Below, piece after piece: positions 45,940-59,489 of a DNA stretch of 64,000 bases. The stretch lies in contig MU623412.1 in the NCBI GenBank assembly GCA_025201765.1, positions 1 to 64,000 of the forward strand. The letters run 5' to 3'. The stretch comes from Daldinia sp. FL1419. Lineage: Eukaryota > Ascomycota > Sordariomycetes > Xylariales > Hypoxylaceae. A program made the position numbers and the translations under genes. The notes beneath the pieces are model-generated. The model saw only the letters and a list, made by a program, of their open reading frames with translations. It ran no database searches and had not been told where the DNA came from. Within the stretch, counting starts at the first letter, position 1. Each line of letters starts with the position of its first letter.

Positions 45940-48900
45940 ATGTCCGCCGAAGCGACCGCCGCAACGGCGTCTGCGCCCGAGAAAGAGATGGCTGAGATCG
46001 AAGTCGCAAATAACCAATCCAACACGGATGCACTCAACAATAAAGCCACCGGCCTTCACTCACCGCCCGATAGTAACAGCGCAATGAAGTTGGACGGTAG
46101 CGACGATTCTGAATTGAGTGATCTCGACGATCCCTCGTTCATTGATATGGACATGCATCTCAACATTAACCCGTCTTCCCCTGTTCCGCCACCTGCACCT
46201 ACAAATGATGGCAAAGACGTTAAGCAAGAAGAGGAAGAAGATATTGGGGAGGTTGTCCCTGACCATTGGTCTGGTACTGTTCCTGTCTTCAAGCCGGACA
46301 TGCACCAATTCAAGGATTTTAAGAAATTCGTATGGTTACACCCCCTACCGCCATATCTTTATTCTTCATCCGATACTGACTTTACTAACGTGTATGCTCT
46401 TAGATGACAAAAGTGGATTGTTACGGTATGAAGTCCGGGATCATCAAGATCATCCCGCCCAAGGAATGGATAGACAAACGCCCTCCTCTAGACGATATGA
46501 TTAAGCAAATTAGAGTTAGAGAGCCTATCAAACAGGATATCATGGGGTCCAATGGGACGTATCGACAAGTCAATATCCTTCACCAGAGATCCTACAATAT
46601 TCCGCAATGGCGACAACTCTGCGACCAAAGTGAACACCAGCCTCCTGCCAAACGAGGTGAGAGGCGTGCACAAGCACCGTCTAAGCCAAAGCTAGCTTCG
46701 TCCTCAAGTACCACCGACTCTAAAAGGCGCGGTCGAGTAACTAGGAGTAGAGGTAAGCGAGGTGCGGTAAAAGACAAGGAGGACCAAGAGGATCGACCGA
46801 TGACACCTGTTTCACCAAAACCGAACGAAGAGGTTGTCGAGTCCGTAGAGCAAGACCCCGGTGCTGAGGTAGATGATGATGACGACTGCCCCCCTGTTGT
46901 CGGTCGAATGGGTGGTGCTAGGCAGGCCAAACCCAAGTTACAATCTACGTCGGCTCGGAGGAAGTATTCGAGGAGGGAGGCATCAGCTAGAATCGATGAG
47001 GAAGCCTTCAAGGACTTCGACTACCGTATGGATATTTCCGACTATACACCCGAGAGGTGCGAGGAGCTCGAGCGTATATATTGGAAAACCCTCACTTATG
47101 CACAGCCCCTGTACGGTGCCGATCTTCCTGGGACCCTTTTTGATGATGAATGCGATACTTGGAATCTGAACAAGCTCCCAAACCTCCTTGATGTCTTGGG
47201 CACTAAGGTGCCCGGTGTTAACACAGCATACCTCTACCTCGGTATGTGGAAGGCGACCTTCGCGTGGCATCTTGAAGATGTCGACTTATATAGTATCAAT
47301 TACCTGCACTTTGGTGCTCCAAAGCAGTGGTATAGTATTTCCCAGGGCGATGCGCGCCGGTTTGAAGCTGCGATGAAGAGCATCTGGCCGACAGATGCGA
47401 AGGCTTGCGACCAATTTCTACGACACAAAGCTTTCTTGATATCTCCGAACCACCTGGCCAATTTCTACAACATCAAGGTCAATAAGTGTGTCTCCTATCC
47501 GGGGGAATTCGTCGTCACCTATCCGTACGGCTACCATTCAGGATATAATCTAGGTTATAACTGTGCCGAGGCTGTCAACTTTGCCTTGGATTCCTGGTTA
47601 CCAATGGGAAAGATTGCCAAGAGATGCGAATGCGCCCAAGCTCAAGACAGTGTCTGGGTTGATGTGTATGAGATTGAGCGTAAGCTAAGGGGAGAGGAAA
47701 CAGACTACGAAGAAACAGAAGATGAGGACGATGAAGAGGACGATGAGGAAGAAGACGATGTTGATAATGGTGTAGCGACGCCACCTTCGTCTCATACTGT
47801 GAGATTCAAACAGCCCGGGCGCAAACGTAAGCGCACAACGGCCGATAAAGGTGAGAAGAAGGCTAAGAAGATACGACTTCGTGTCAAGAGCCATATTGAA
47901 CCGCCGTGTTGTCTATGTCCTCACGATATACCGGGACAAGATATCTTACCGACAAGTGATGGTCGCAAAGCACACAGGATTTGCGCTCTCTACGGAGCAG
48001 ATACCTGGGTCGAGACTGTCGAAGGAAAAGAGGTCATCGCCAATGTTGAAAATATCAGCAAAGCTCGCATGGAGCTCAAGTGTTTATATTGCCGTTCCAA
48101 GAGGGGAGCCTCTATCCAGTGCTCTCAGAAGAAATGTGCACGCTCCTACCACGCCACTTGTGCAGCAGCTGCTGGTGTTCTGGTAGAAGAGGCAGAGGTG
48201 CCCATTTTCGGCGAGGACGGAACCGAATACAAAGAACAGGCGTTCGAGTTCAGTTGTCGTTTCCACAGGACCAAGAGAGATAAGAAGTTGGATGGAGACG
48301 GGTTGGCAGAGTGTCAGAAGACTCGCCAGGCGGCGGCTGCGCTCAAGAAAGGAGATATATGCCAACTGCAGTATTACCGCGGGGATATTTTCGCAGGTGT
48401 TGTTGCTGAGAACCGGGCTGACGAGCAGATGCTTCTAGTCGACATTATTCCCAATGGGTATAAAACCTATATTCATACTACCAAAGGCTTGCTGCTGACT
48501 TTTTCTAGGGAACGTGTTGAAATTGATTGGAAATGGCTTCTCCTTCCAGACCCAGCAGACTTCCATCTACCGAGAGCGTCTGCGAATGCAATCCCCATGC
48601 CAACATCACGTAAAGCCAAGGAACAAATCAATGCTACAAAGCGGGTCACGGAGGAGCTTCCACGTGCGGACGCACCGTTCGTCGAAGGATTCACCTGGGC
48701 CGAATTCAATTCGTGTAACTGCTGGAATAAATTGCAAGCTAAAGTGGATTTGTCCAAGGACAATCAAATCTGGTATTACCTTGGTAAAACATCGACGGAA
48801 GCGCGTGCCCAGTACACAGAAGATCCGCAGAATCCTAAGCACAATATTAAGAGTAACTTCTTAGAAACCGTTTCTCGACAAGTTCAACCTATGGCACAAC

Positions 48901-51159
48901 CTCGAAAGTCATATGGATCTACGTTTTCAGTCCAGACCCCGACCACAACGGGAGTAAAACCTGAGAAGCCATATCAGTATAAGCCAAGGGAGCCTGTTAC
49001 ACCTTCCTATGTACATCCTCCGTTTACGACTCAACAATTCGTCCCGAAGCCTTCTCCCTTCACAACACAACAATACATCCCGAGGCCACCATTCTACCCT
49101 CCACAGAGCACTGTCTCAAAGTTAACTTCTACTCCCCAACAGGCTCTACAGCGTACCCCACAGCAGCCTGTACCCAGGCCAGCGCCTACTCCGCCTATCT
49201 CACAACAAACAGGACCATATACGCCACAGCAAAATGCACAGAAGCCGGTTACTACCCCCCAATTCATCAACCACTTCCCCCCTCAGCAACCTATTCATCA
49301 GCATACTCCTACAGATCACCCAAGCGGACAGTTCGTTTTCCAGCAAGCTACACCAAAGCCGGTGTCCACGCCACAACATAGTAGACAGCCCTCTGCCCAA
49401 AATGTGATCTCAAGACCTGTTCCTGTGCCTCGGCCAACACCACCTCGCACGGGGCATACTCGAAGCCGATCATCAGTCAGCGGCCAGTCTTTGGCGTTTG
49501 GCTCGGATCATCGATTTAGAACACCATCATTCTCTTATGGGGGTAACCGAATTGATTCTACTGCGAAATCGCCCTTCAGTCATGGATTTACACAGCCTCC
49601 CGGTCTCGGTCCCTCGCCTTCGCCACAGAATGGCCAACTTTTCCAAGCGCAAGCTAGAGCTAGGTCTAGCTCATTAGCATCAAATCGTTCATTCGATACG
49701 CCGATGACCTCCTCTGCCATCCGACCATCTTCTGCATCCGCTCAAGGGACTGTAGGAGAAACCAAGGCTCCTCTGCCGCAGAACACCACTAAGCAAGTGC
49801 GACCAAGCATCGTCCAGAGATATCCATTTTTCCAGGTTCATCATAATAGGTATGGGGTCTAATTTCGTCGCGATTTATTTAGTGCTAACTGTCATCTAGG
49901 GATTCTACTAAATACAGGACACCTTACGCTAATTGGGGTGGCTTCACTAATGGGTACGAGGGCAACCTTCGAGCTCATTTAATGCGATCGCCTGAAGCAC
50001 TGTTTGAGATTAGGAGGCGATCATCCGGCTTCAGCAGTGGTACTCCTGGTCTATCTTCTACTCGCCAAGTCCCTTTCAGCAATGGTGTTCCGAATAATGG
50101 TACTCTTAGTCCGATACCTTATATGGGTAATTCTAGCTCGGCTCATTCATCAGTAGCTCTACCGATTTCTAATCCATCTACTCCATCAGTAACGCAAAAA
50201 GCGACATTTCCTGCGGCACAAACGACATTACACGGACGATCGGAAGCCTACCAGGCGTCGCCACGTGTTATGGATTCGTATTTGAGCGATGAACCCGTAA
50301 CACAATTACATCCGGCCATCAGAGCTCAATATGCTGCGCTATTACAGACGAGAAACTTCGAGACCCACAACGAGCAGGCTGCCCCCCAAGTACAACAAGC
50401 CGTGCCGCATCAGCGAGCACCGCCAACACCGTTACCATTTACTCAAGCTACTTCATCCCCATCGCCAACAGCTTTCTCAGCCTCAGATCTTAACTCACCC
50501 CAGCTTAAGGCAGATGCCCCCTCGCCACCGGTTGTGCCCATTGCAGGCCAAAAACAGCCTTTGTCACAAAATCCGGATACGCCGGTGAAAACGCCAAATC
50601 TGCCACCCAAGCAGACTTACATACCCCCTCCCCGACCGTGGGAAGCGCTACGTAAGCTACAGGTCCCGGTTCAGCCTCAGTATTCCCCAGTGGAATACTC
50701 ATCGCGTTCTACGACGCCGACTACAGCCGTCCCGGCTATTGCCCCAAACGCGCCGGGCCCGTTAACGAATGGCGGATCCGGAAATCCGAGGCACATGGAA
50801 AATCCAGGGCCCCAGCCCAGCAATGTAAGCGGACCTTTTTGGCAGAAGTTCCCGCAGACAGTGCCTAACAGCAGCAGCCTCAGCCAGACGAGTTACCGGC
50901 AGCCTCCATACATGACGTACGATCAGCAGATACACAGTGTTTATCATCCGCCGCAGCTACACAACCGAGTGCAGCAGAGTCCGTACCACCATCAGGGAGA
51001 TATTGGACGACTCCAATAGCCCCGGTATTAGCGACCTCAATAACAGTGAATACAAATGACCTTCCGGAAGTACCAGACGATTCCATGGAATTGATAGAGA
51101 GCATTATTAGAGATGCTCGGAGGATCAGTAGCACGCACTATAACACGGCAAGCGAGTAA
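45940..51159 (+). CDS. KDM4/JMJD2-type JmjC histone demethylase (KdmA/Rph1-like)
   Basis: Nuclear Fe(II)/2-oxoglutarate-dependent demethylase of methylated H3K9/H3K36. Exons 45940-46329, 46404-49849 and 49900 onward. The first two introns (74 and 50 nt) have clear TACTAAC/GCTAACT branch sites and conserved phase. JmjN spans the first junction (FKDFKKF-MTKVDCYGMKSG, IIPPKEW). JmjC follows at about residues 380-540, with the metal ligands His-x-Glu in FAWHLED (about 419-421) and a distal His in GYHSGYNLGYNCAE (about 507), so it looks active. An acidic run and basic nuclear signal precede an extended PHD module (CCLCPHDI, ICALYG, CLYCRSKRG, ARSYHATC, about 630-750). The long C-terminus is Pro/Gln-rich. 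The third exon stops at 51017-51019. A possible 59-nt intron (50937-50995) would instead lead into a well-formed tail ending at 51159 (1678 residues), and the end given here assumes that. Without it the protein has 1651 residues. Confidence 0.92.
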
Positions 51160-52058
51160 TATTAGGGTTGCGGTTTTGAGCGCGTACAACATGGTAAACA
51201 GAACACGACCATAACGAAACCATGAAAAATAATGGTGCCCGGGGATGGGGTGTATCATTCCGTGGAGTTTGGCGTTAATTAAAGCGACGTCTCGTTTGGC
51301 CTTGGGCAGATGATCGTCTCGCAGTTAGACCTAGTGCCTGCATAGGCTTGTTTGTTCTCTTTCGGGGCAGAGGATTCACGGAAAGGGATGCTTTTATTTC
51401 GTACCCATCGATTCGTGTATACAAAGGAGATTTATAGGTGGCTAGGCAGGTGGAATTCAAGGCGTTGGACGGGATGTATATTACGACTAGGTACCGAGTC
51501 CCTTCTTGAGATCTTGAAGAGCACTTTTCCTCTTGAGGAATTTGACTGCGATGATTTCGGCTGGTTGTACCACTCAATGTATGTGTACCTAGGTAGATAG
51601 TACGTTATGAATTGCGACGGCATAAGTTGCTATGCACTATCGCCTTAATTTAAACAACCGCCCTCGGCTTGGTCCTGAGTTTGATAGAACAATTCTAGGC
51701 ATATTTTATCCCCAACGATACTTATTAGGTATCTAAAAGTCGCTTGTTGTATAATGCATTAGATGCATACCTAGGAGGTACCTAACCTGGGTACCTAACC
51801 TGGGTACCTACCTATGTAAAGGAATAAAGAGCGCTATAGTTTACGCTTAAATGAATGAATGTGCGCTCGGCCATTATCTTTTGGGTGGGGCCTGGAATAT
51901 CTCGAGCCAAAAAAAAAAATAATAAACGATTGACCTCCAAGTTTCTGCCTTTTTTCTTCAGCCTCGTCCCAACAGCTAAATCATCCATTGCGACGGGATT
52001 CGATTTCTCGGTCGTATAGTAACATACTATTCAGTTTGTCAATTAGAAATCAACAAAG
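51160..52058. other. Intergenic between KDM4 and PRP43 genes
   Basis: No gene. It contains TACCTAGGTAG (51586-51597) and a tandem GGTACCTAACCTG cluster (51777-51812). Confidence 0.55.
51777..51812. repeat. Tandem GGTACCTAACCTG repeat
   Basis: Nearly three copies of a 13-bp unit built on the TACCTA motif. This shows how the dispersed motif can expand locally. Confidence 0.88.
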
Positions 52059-54577
52059 ATGGCCGATAAGTCAAATGGAAAAGCTTCGCAGAACGATAAG
52101 AAACGTCTGAGTAGTCCAGACCTCGAGACGCCTCCAAAGCGCGTTAAAACGGAAGAAGGCGATGATTCGAAAGCGACAGAATACAACAAATACCTTGCAC
52201 ATTGGAGTGACGGCAATGGCGACTGGGATAGCAAATATAATGGAAAGGGCACCGGGTTCAGCGATAGGTTACCAAAAGGCTCTCCGTTGGCGCATTTCGA
52301 ACGACGAAAGACGACGGCCAAACAGGCATTCGAAGCTGAGAATGGCGACAATAACCCATTTACCGGAGAACCGCACTCGCAGCAATATTTTAACATCTTG
52401 AAGGCGAGGCGCAATCTCCCTGTCTATAAGCAAAGGTAAGCCTGTTCCTCTCTATTTGATTCTTCATCCTTGGTTCACTCTTATTCTTATTCGTTACCTT
52501 TTTGCGATCCTATACTAATGCGCCTATCACAGACAAGAATTCCTTGATCTATATCAGAAATCGCAAATTCTGGTTTTCGTCGGTGAGACCGGTTCCGGTA
52601 AAACGACTCAAATCCCTCAATATGTCGTCTACGACGAACTACCACACCTTAACCGAAAGCTCGTTGCCTGTACACAACCCCGGCGAGTCGCCGCCATGTC
52701 CGTTGCGCAGCGTGTTGCCGATGAGCTTGACGTCACCTTGGGAGAGGAAGTTGGTTACAGTATCCGTTTTGAAGATAAGACGAGCTCTAAGACGATGCTT
52801 AAGTATATGACCGACGGTATGCTGTTGAGAGAAGCGATGCACGACCATGATATGTCACGATATAGCTGTATTATTTTGGACGAAGCCCACGAGCGTACCC
52901 TTGCTACGGATATACTTATGGCACTTTTAAAACAAATCACAAGACGCAGGTCTGACCTTAAGCTTATTGTCATGTCTGCTACGCTAGATGCGCAAAAGTT
53001 TCAGCGATATTTCTTCGATGCGCCCCTACTGGCAGTCCCAGGTCGAACGTTCCCAGTCGAGATTTTCTACACACCTGAACCAGAGAAGGATTACGTAGAG
53101 GGTGCGATACGTACTGTCCTTCAAATCCACGCTGGCGAGGATGACGGTGACATCCTCCTCTTTCTTACTGGTGAAGAAGAGATTGAGGATACGTGCAGGA
53201 AGATTTCTCTCGAAGTCGATGAACTTGTAAGGGAAACCGACTGCGGACCGATGGCGGTCTACCCCCTTTACGGTACTCTCCCTCCGCACCAGCAGCAGAA
53301 AATCTTCGATCCAGCACCCCCTCCGCTTAGAAAAGGGGGCAGGCCCGGCCGCAAGTGTATTGTATCAACCAATATCGCAGAAACAAGTTTGACGATTGAC
53401 GGTATCGTCTACGTTGTCGACCCTGGTTTTAGCAAACAGAAAATCTACAATCCTCGATTACGAGTGGAGTCGCTTTTGGTGTCTCCTATCTCCAAGGCTT
53501 CCGCTCAGCAGCGAGCAGGACGTGCTGGTCGAACAAAGCCTGGAAAGTGCTTCAGGCTGTATACGGAAAAGGCGTTCAAGGAAGAGTTGATTGAGCAAAC
53601 GTACCCTGAAATTCTTCGATCTAACCTTGCGAACACAGTGCTTGAACTCAAGAAGCTTGGCGTTGTGGATCTGGTGCATTTCGATCTCATGGACCCTCCT
53701 GCGCCCGAGACTATGATGCGAGCTCTCGAAGAGCTCAACTATCTCAGATGCCTTGACGACGAGGGTGAACTGACGGCTCTCGGTGGTTTAGCATCCGAAT
53801 TTCCTTTAGATCCCAGTTTGGCCGTTATGCTTATTTCAAGCCCCGAGTTCTATTGCTCGAATGAAATGCTTTCGATTACTGCGCTTCTCTCAGTGCCTCA
53901 GATCTTCGTGCGCCCAGCCCAAAAGAGGCGGGAAGCCGATGAAATGAAGAACCTATTCAAGCACAATGACGGAGATCATCTAACCATGCTAAATGTGTAT
54001 CACGCTTTCAAGGGGGTTGTAAACCGCGGTGATGATGCGAGAACATGGTGCCATAAACATTATTTATCCTTCCGTCACCTTTCTAGTGCAGACAATGTCC
54101 GTGCTCAACTCAAGCGTATCATGGAAACCCAGGGCTTGGAACTCGTCAGCACTGACTTCAACGATAAGAATTACTATACTAATATTCGTCGCGCGCTTGT
54201 CACAGGCTTCTTCATGCAAGTGGCCAAGAAAGAGAAGGATAGGGTTTACCGCACTCTCAAAGACAACAGCCAACAGGTCATGTTACATCCGAGCACGGTA
54301 CTTCAGACAGAATACGACTGGGTTCTCTACAACGAATTCGTCATGACCTCCAAGCACTACATCCGAACCGTTACGGGAATCAAACCGGAGTGGCTCTTGG
54401 TAAGTTTATACTATATGCCTGAATCAAGCACGGACGGCATAACTAATCAGATTACAGGAACTTGCCCCTGCATACTACGATATCGATGAATGGGATGGTC
54501 AGAAAGATGTCAAGTTGGCGCTGAAGGCAGTAGCCGATAAGATGAGACGTAGGGCTGCCATGAAGGGCGCCCGTTAA
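52059..54577 (+). CDS. PRP43: DEAH-box RNA helicase PRP43 (DHX15)
   Basis: Splicing and ribosome-biogenesis helicase that releases the lariat-intron spliceosome and remodels pre-rRNA. Exons 52059-52435, 52533-54399 and 54458-54577, giving 787 residues. The introns (97 and 58 nt) have TACTAATG and AACTAATC branch sites. The N-terminus is charged with a KKR/KRVK nuclear signal. Motif I GETGSGKTT (about 142), motif II DEAH (about 242), motif III SAT (about 274), and motif VI QRAGRAGR (about 452) are all intact. The winged-helix, ratchet (HA2) and OB-fold domains follow. The C-terminal exon (ELAPAYYDIDEW ... MRRRAAMKGAR) is the family's conserved end. It follows the KDM4 gene on the same strand with about 0.9 kb between. 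Confidence 0.96.
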
Positions 54578-56811
54578 AGTAAGCCACGAGAACGAATATG
54601 GAACTGCAAGGCTCTACGAACCAGGATGACCAGAGCTCAGAAGTTTTCTTGATACAGGATCGAGCTGATGCCCCAAAATCAAATAAAATAAAAACTTAGA
54701 ATTCCTAGTCCCGAAGCTGACGAGCATGTCTAAGAGAGGGTTACTTGGGCAGAAGTCTACTGGTATGTCATGGGGTGCATGACCTAATAATCGCTATTAT
54801 GGCATTCCCGAAGGTGTGCGATCTGTGTCTTATACTCGAGGTTTTATTGCGCAGGAGCTGCAAGGCTAAAGTACCTAAGCATGTTAGATGAGAACATGGC
54901 CGCGATAGAGAAATAGCAGGGATAACAGCCCACGATGCAAAAGCCCAACAAACAGGAATAGTAGCATTTAGTATTCGTCTAAGTATTCAGACTAGTTAGT
55001 TAATTGAAATTTTGACGGAGTTTGCGTGAGAAGCTGTGAGGTTTCTTGTAGACTACGCTATCCAAACCCCCATTCACTTGTTTCTGTGAACATAGAATAC
55101 ATCTCTTACTATGCGTAACTAGCTTTTAGTAATGGGAGATCGCACTCGGATGCTATTCCGCTGTGCAAGTAATGAAACTGCCTATTTCGTAAGCAAATAA
55201 GATGCCATCTAGAGAATGTCGACCGAACACCACATCTGACGGGCTTCTGCGAAGCGGGGGCCAAGGGGGGCGGTGAGAATTGAGAAACGGCGCCACAGCT
55301 TGGACTCAAGGTAGCACCGGAGGGAGGGGGGTTGTCCGCGCTTATATAGGTACGTAATAGGCAGGACGTTTCCGACCATTCACGGTATTCACCCAAGATC
55401 TAAAGCCTTCGAGCTGAACTAGAGCCAAGACATGTATGAATTAATAAGGCGTATTATCGTATTCTCAGTAACACGTGAGCAATCACCGTCATTAATGAGT
55501 AAATTCAGAGACCAAATCCTTTATTTTTATTTTTTTTGTTCTCGTTGTCAGATGAGAACGAAGAGAGGCTTGAGGAGCTGAATACCGAGACGACGCAATC
55601 GGTCAGCTCACACTCCACCGTGGTACGTAAAAGTGTAAAAGTGCACATAGTAGAAGGCTATTGATAGGAACCCCTGCATTTTTCAATAGTCAACGATAGG
55701 CGCTAATCCAGAGTCATTCCCCGTTTCCATTCCCCAAATTCTTCAACAACTTGTCAACTACATAGGTTAACCTAGTTAGTTATGCGGGAGGATCAATCGA
55801 ATATAGTTATAGTCTCCGGGGCGGGAGTGTAAAATCCGGGTCTCCGAACCAAAGAAGCTGCCGACGGACTTAAGCTAATAACGTTACTACATTTAGAAAA
55901 CATCGCGGAGTTTACAAAGTACATAATTACAACTATTTACAGCTAAGCCTTTCGACTTGGTATGAAGATGAGTTGAAAAGAGTTTAGTTAGCCAAGTTTG
56001 AAACACGCCCAGGCTCGCTGATCTCCTACCAAAAAGGGGGCAAAGCCGTAATAGCATAGATGCGCCTCGATGCTACCCTACCTTGCCCTGTTCATGCATA
56101 CTTTTGCATGTAACATAGTAACTAACAAGAGAGATAGAACCAGGGGTTTACAAGATAAGGCTCCAATGACAGCGGCACAGACTAGCCCCTTGATTTGCTA
56201 AGATGGGTAAACAGGCAGACGGGCGAGGTTAGACAATATGGGGACGGGCGAAGCAGCACGAAAGAGAACCTGCGATGGAAGGATATTGCGTACGACATGA
56301 GATCATGGTTTGTCCAGGATTGGGATCCTTCCAGCTTCCTAAGTCAAAGACCATTGGATCTTGATGGGTCAATTGGGTTTTAAGGCGCCCGGGGGGCAAT
56401 ATGCCAATCATGTAGTGAAAAGAGAAGAAAAAAGAAAGAAAAAAAGATTAATAAACTGACCATACTGCCAATCCGTGGCCAGACTCAGCTGGAGAGCCTT
56501 CTCTTCTAGTTGGTCTCCAATTCCTCTTTTTCCGGCGTGCAGCTTCGCCACGAAAACTGTACAAAAAGACGAAAACGATACGCCTTTTTTCTCATCGACC
56601 CAAAGATAGGAAAAGTACGAGACGAGACGAGTGTGACCCGAGTGCAGCAGATTACGCGCATATCGCGCATATTGAAGGCTGTCGTTGCTAGTCGGTCCGT
56701 TAAAAGAGGAACGATACGGGATGGGAATATAGGAGAAGGACATAAACACGGCATCCAACTGACTTATCCGTCTACTGGCATTCGGTCGAGGCCTTAGAAT
56801 CATACGCAAGT
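54578..56811. other. 2.2-kb intergenic region
   Basis: No complete gene. A short coding-like stretch (55551-55620, reading ENEERLEELNTETTQSVSS) follows a T-rich tract and a TTGTCAG acceptor-like site, but it cannot be linked to other exons. The rest shows no domain on either strand. Confidence 0.45.
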
Positions 56812-57923
56812 ATGCCGCTCGGCCCTCTAACGACGAGCTTCACGCCACCGCCGGACTGTGTCGCATCGTCGGCGCTGTATTGGGTCAACACTGCCTCGAC
56901 ATTCTACTGGTTACACGGCCGACCGGGACAATCATCTTGCTTCCCTGACGGCTACTCTCCCTACCAAAATCAGTATTATAGCCCCGGTATATGTCCTGCT
57001 GGCTATACACGTGCCTGCGAATCTATATCAACCGAAGAGGATACGGTCGTCGCTACGCGGGCGACATGCTGTCCGTAAGTATTAATGCACACGCGATTTT
57101 CCCCCGTTAAATCCTCGTAGCGGTTGGGGGGTAGTTATGTATCCGTAGTACTCAGCGGAGTTCCCCGAATTTATTATCGAGAGGGGACCGGAGTCGGATA
57201 GTAAAGGGAGCAACGTATAGAATATAAAAATCTGACATGGCTTACCTATTTAGACCGGGAAATTACGAATGCGCCCCTACATCGAGTAGCTATAGTTATC
57301 CATGGGGACCGACCCTCGGCTGCATGTCCGTGTATAGAGTAGACACGGAGATGGCCTTCACAACAATCGAGGGCACACTGCAGGGGGGAGAGGAAGCCGG
57401 ACCACTAACGAGTATATTCGCGCCGGGTACCATCATGGCATACGGCGTCGTGATACAGAATAGCCCCGCGACAACGACGGCAGGAGAGACGGCAACCCCG
57501 GTTCCCAGTTCATCAGCGGACAGTTCCGCTCCAGCCTCCGAAACATCGCCTTCGGCATCAACGACGGCGGGAGCACAACCCGACAGCAACGGAGGTACCA
57601 GGCTTAGCGCTGGTGCCGCTGCTGGTATCGGTATTGGAGCCGCTTTCGCCGTTTTGGCTTTGGGTGCGGCGGTACTGTGGATGTTCTGGTCACGCCGACG
57701 GAAAACGAGACAAGAGGCAGCAGAATTGCAAGCCCAATCTAGTATGATGAGTCCAGGTAACTGGAGTTCTACGACATGGGGCGCACCACCCTTTAGCCAA
57801 CCGCCGGTGATGCAGACGAACTGGCCGCCCTCAGAACTAGCAAACGAGCACGGCTACAAAGAAATGCCCCCCGAGTCTCGGATACTCATAGAGGCAGACG
57901 GTAGAGAAGTGTATCAGCGGTAG
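56812..57923 (+). CDS. Single-pass membrane protein with Ser/Thr-rich ectodomain, unknown function
   Basis: Likely a plasma-membrane or cell-surface protein of a fungal family I cannot name precisely. Exons 56812-57074 and 57254-57923; the intron is 179 nt, and phase 2 keeps the Cys-rich motif intact (RATCCP-PGNYECAP). 310 residues. Residues 1-190 are a Cys-containing domain (C at 16, CFPDGY, CPAGYTRAC, TCCP, YEC, LGC), followed by a Ser/Thr/Ala-rich stalk (about 160-200, SSSADSSAPASETSPSAS). One hydrophobic helix of about 23 residues lies at about 210-232 (IGIGAAFAVLALGAAVLWMF), followed by the stop-transfer SRRRK and an acidic tail ending EVYQR. There is no classical signal peptide at the start (MPLGPLTTSF), so the helix itself probably acts as the signal anchor. 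WSC-type sensors have a similar layout but a different Cys pattern. Confidence 0.75.
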
Positions 57924-59462
57924 TTATCATAATTATCGGAGAATCATAATCTGAACGAGCAAATATCATGCAATAATAACGGATACCGAAGATATCTCAC
58001 CGCCTAATCAGCCATACAAACGAACAGGATCAGGATTCCGTGTTCAAGCCGTGGCGCCCTCATAGTGTTAAATGATAGGCCGGCATTGAAAGAAGTTTAG
58101 GGGGCGCAATATAAAAAGAGGCGTAGAATTCTGGCGCTGGAAAGTTTTACGCACTCCAAGACCGCCTGCAGAGGTGCGGATTATCCTCTGCAGACATCCT
58201 TACGCCATGTATCGACATAGAGCTCTAGTGGCTGCCACTCTCAACTGCTAATAGACGCATTTGAAATAAAACGCCGAATAGCCGCTTGCCTTTCGTGACC
58301 TGCAGAAACAAGGGTACCTAATGTAGAGAAAAAAGGGGTGAAAAGGGCCATTCTCGGGCGGGATCTCATCCCTGCTGGGCAGTCCAGAAAGTTCTCCAGA
58401 GGCCCAATGCATAAACCAATCATGGCTCTTTCATTGATAGCCTCGAGAACATCCTAGGACAATCCTCGGGTTGATGCCGAAGCGGAATCTAAGCGGCATT
58501 TCGAGGGTATCTCGAACGGGATATCAGTCTTACGCATCTAGACAAGACCGACTGAGGCGGAGCATACTCTCCTGAACACTCATATTTGAGCGCATTGGTA
58601 GCTATATGTGTCTTCAAAATAGAATTTTCCGGTTGCTAAGACCCCAATAAAGAGGCATGATCCTTCAGATTATGCAGCTTCGGTTGTCCGGGAAGACAGT
58701 TGCGGCAGGTCGGATGTGCAGCTATCGTACGCGCGTGTGCGTCTGTCACATCGACTGCGCACACGACGACGTCGAGATATCAACCACAGGGACATGGTTA
58801 TGGGCAGTGGACGGATACCAGCAACATCCCCAGTCTCCAACGCAAAGCATCGGCCTTTATGCATATCGGCAGCCCACAATACTTCCCGAGAAGCCATCAC
58901 GAGGCTTTAAGGACCGAATGATCTCGGTTCTGGAACGATCTAGATGACTTCTAGATAAATGAGTCCCTTTATTGGCCCGAAGTTTGCCTGTGAAAATGGT
59001 CAGCCCGGGCGTTTATGTAACAGTGCCCGCCTCCTTTAGGCCTGCCTCGAAGGAATCTAGGTTGCAGAGATCCATATTTCTACCAGCCCAACTATCTATC
59101 ATGATCGTCGGTCCAAAGGCAACCGCCAGTAGAGATAACCGAGTCATGAGATTAGGGTAATCAGGCGAAATACCTTTGTTGAGGAACGCTAAGCTGAGTC
59201 CTTGGATGTTGATTACCTCCAGACTGTTGCGGGGAAGCTCCCGTGGGAAGTGTTGTCAAGCCCGGGATGCCGCTTAGGGAATAACTTTAGGGTAATCTTT
59301 AATTGAGGTAGCTATTTCTCGCGAGAAATGCTACGTGTCTTGAACCGCGGCGTCGGGATGTGAATTCACGGGCTCCCCTGAAACGGGACTGAAATAGGAT
59401 AATAGTTCGGGCAATCTAGAATTAGGTATTTATCATCTTCGCATTGGCACTGTGAGATCACG

Positions 59463-59489
59463 GTTGCCACGATTTTGTTGCCACGATTT
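59463..59489. repeat. 14-bp tandem duplication
   Basis: GTTGCCACGATTT is repeated after one base, so the period is 14. Confidence 0.9.

Noticed and set aside
45659..46087. 142-codon frame overlapping the KDM4 start
   Set aside because: The JmjN-containing frame from 45940 is the conserved one; this is leader sequence, at most an upstream reading frame.
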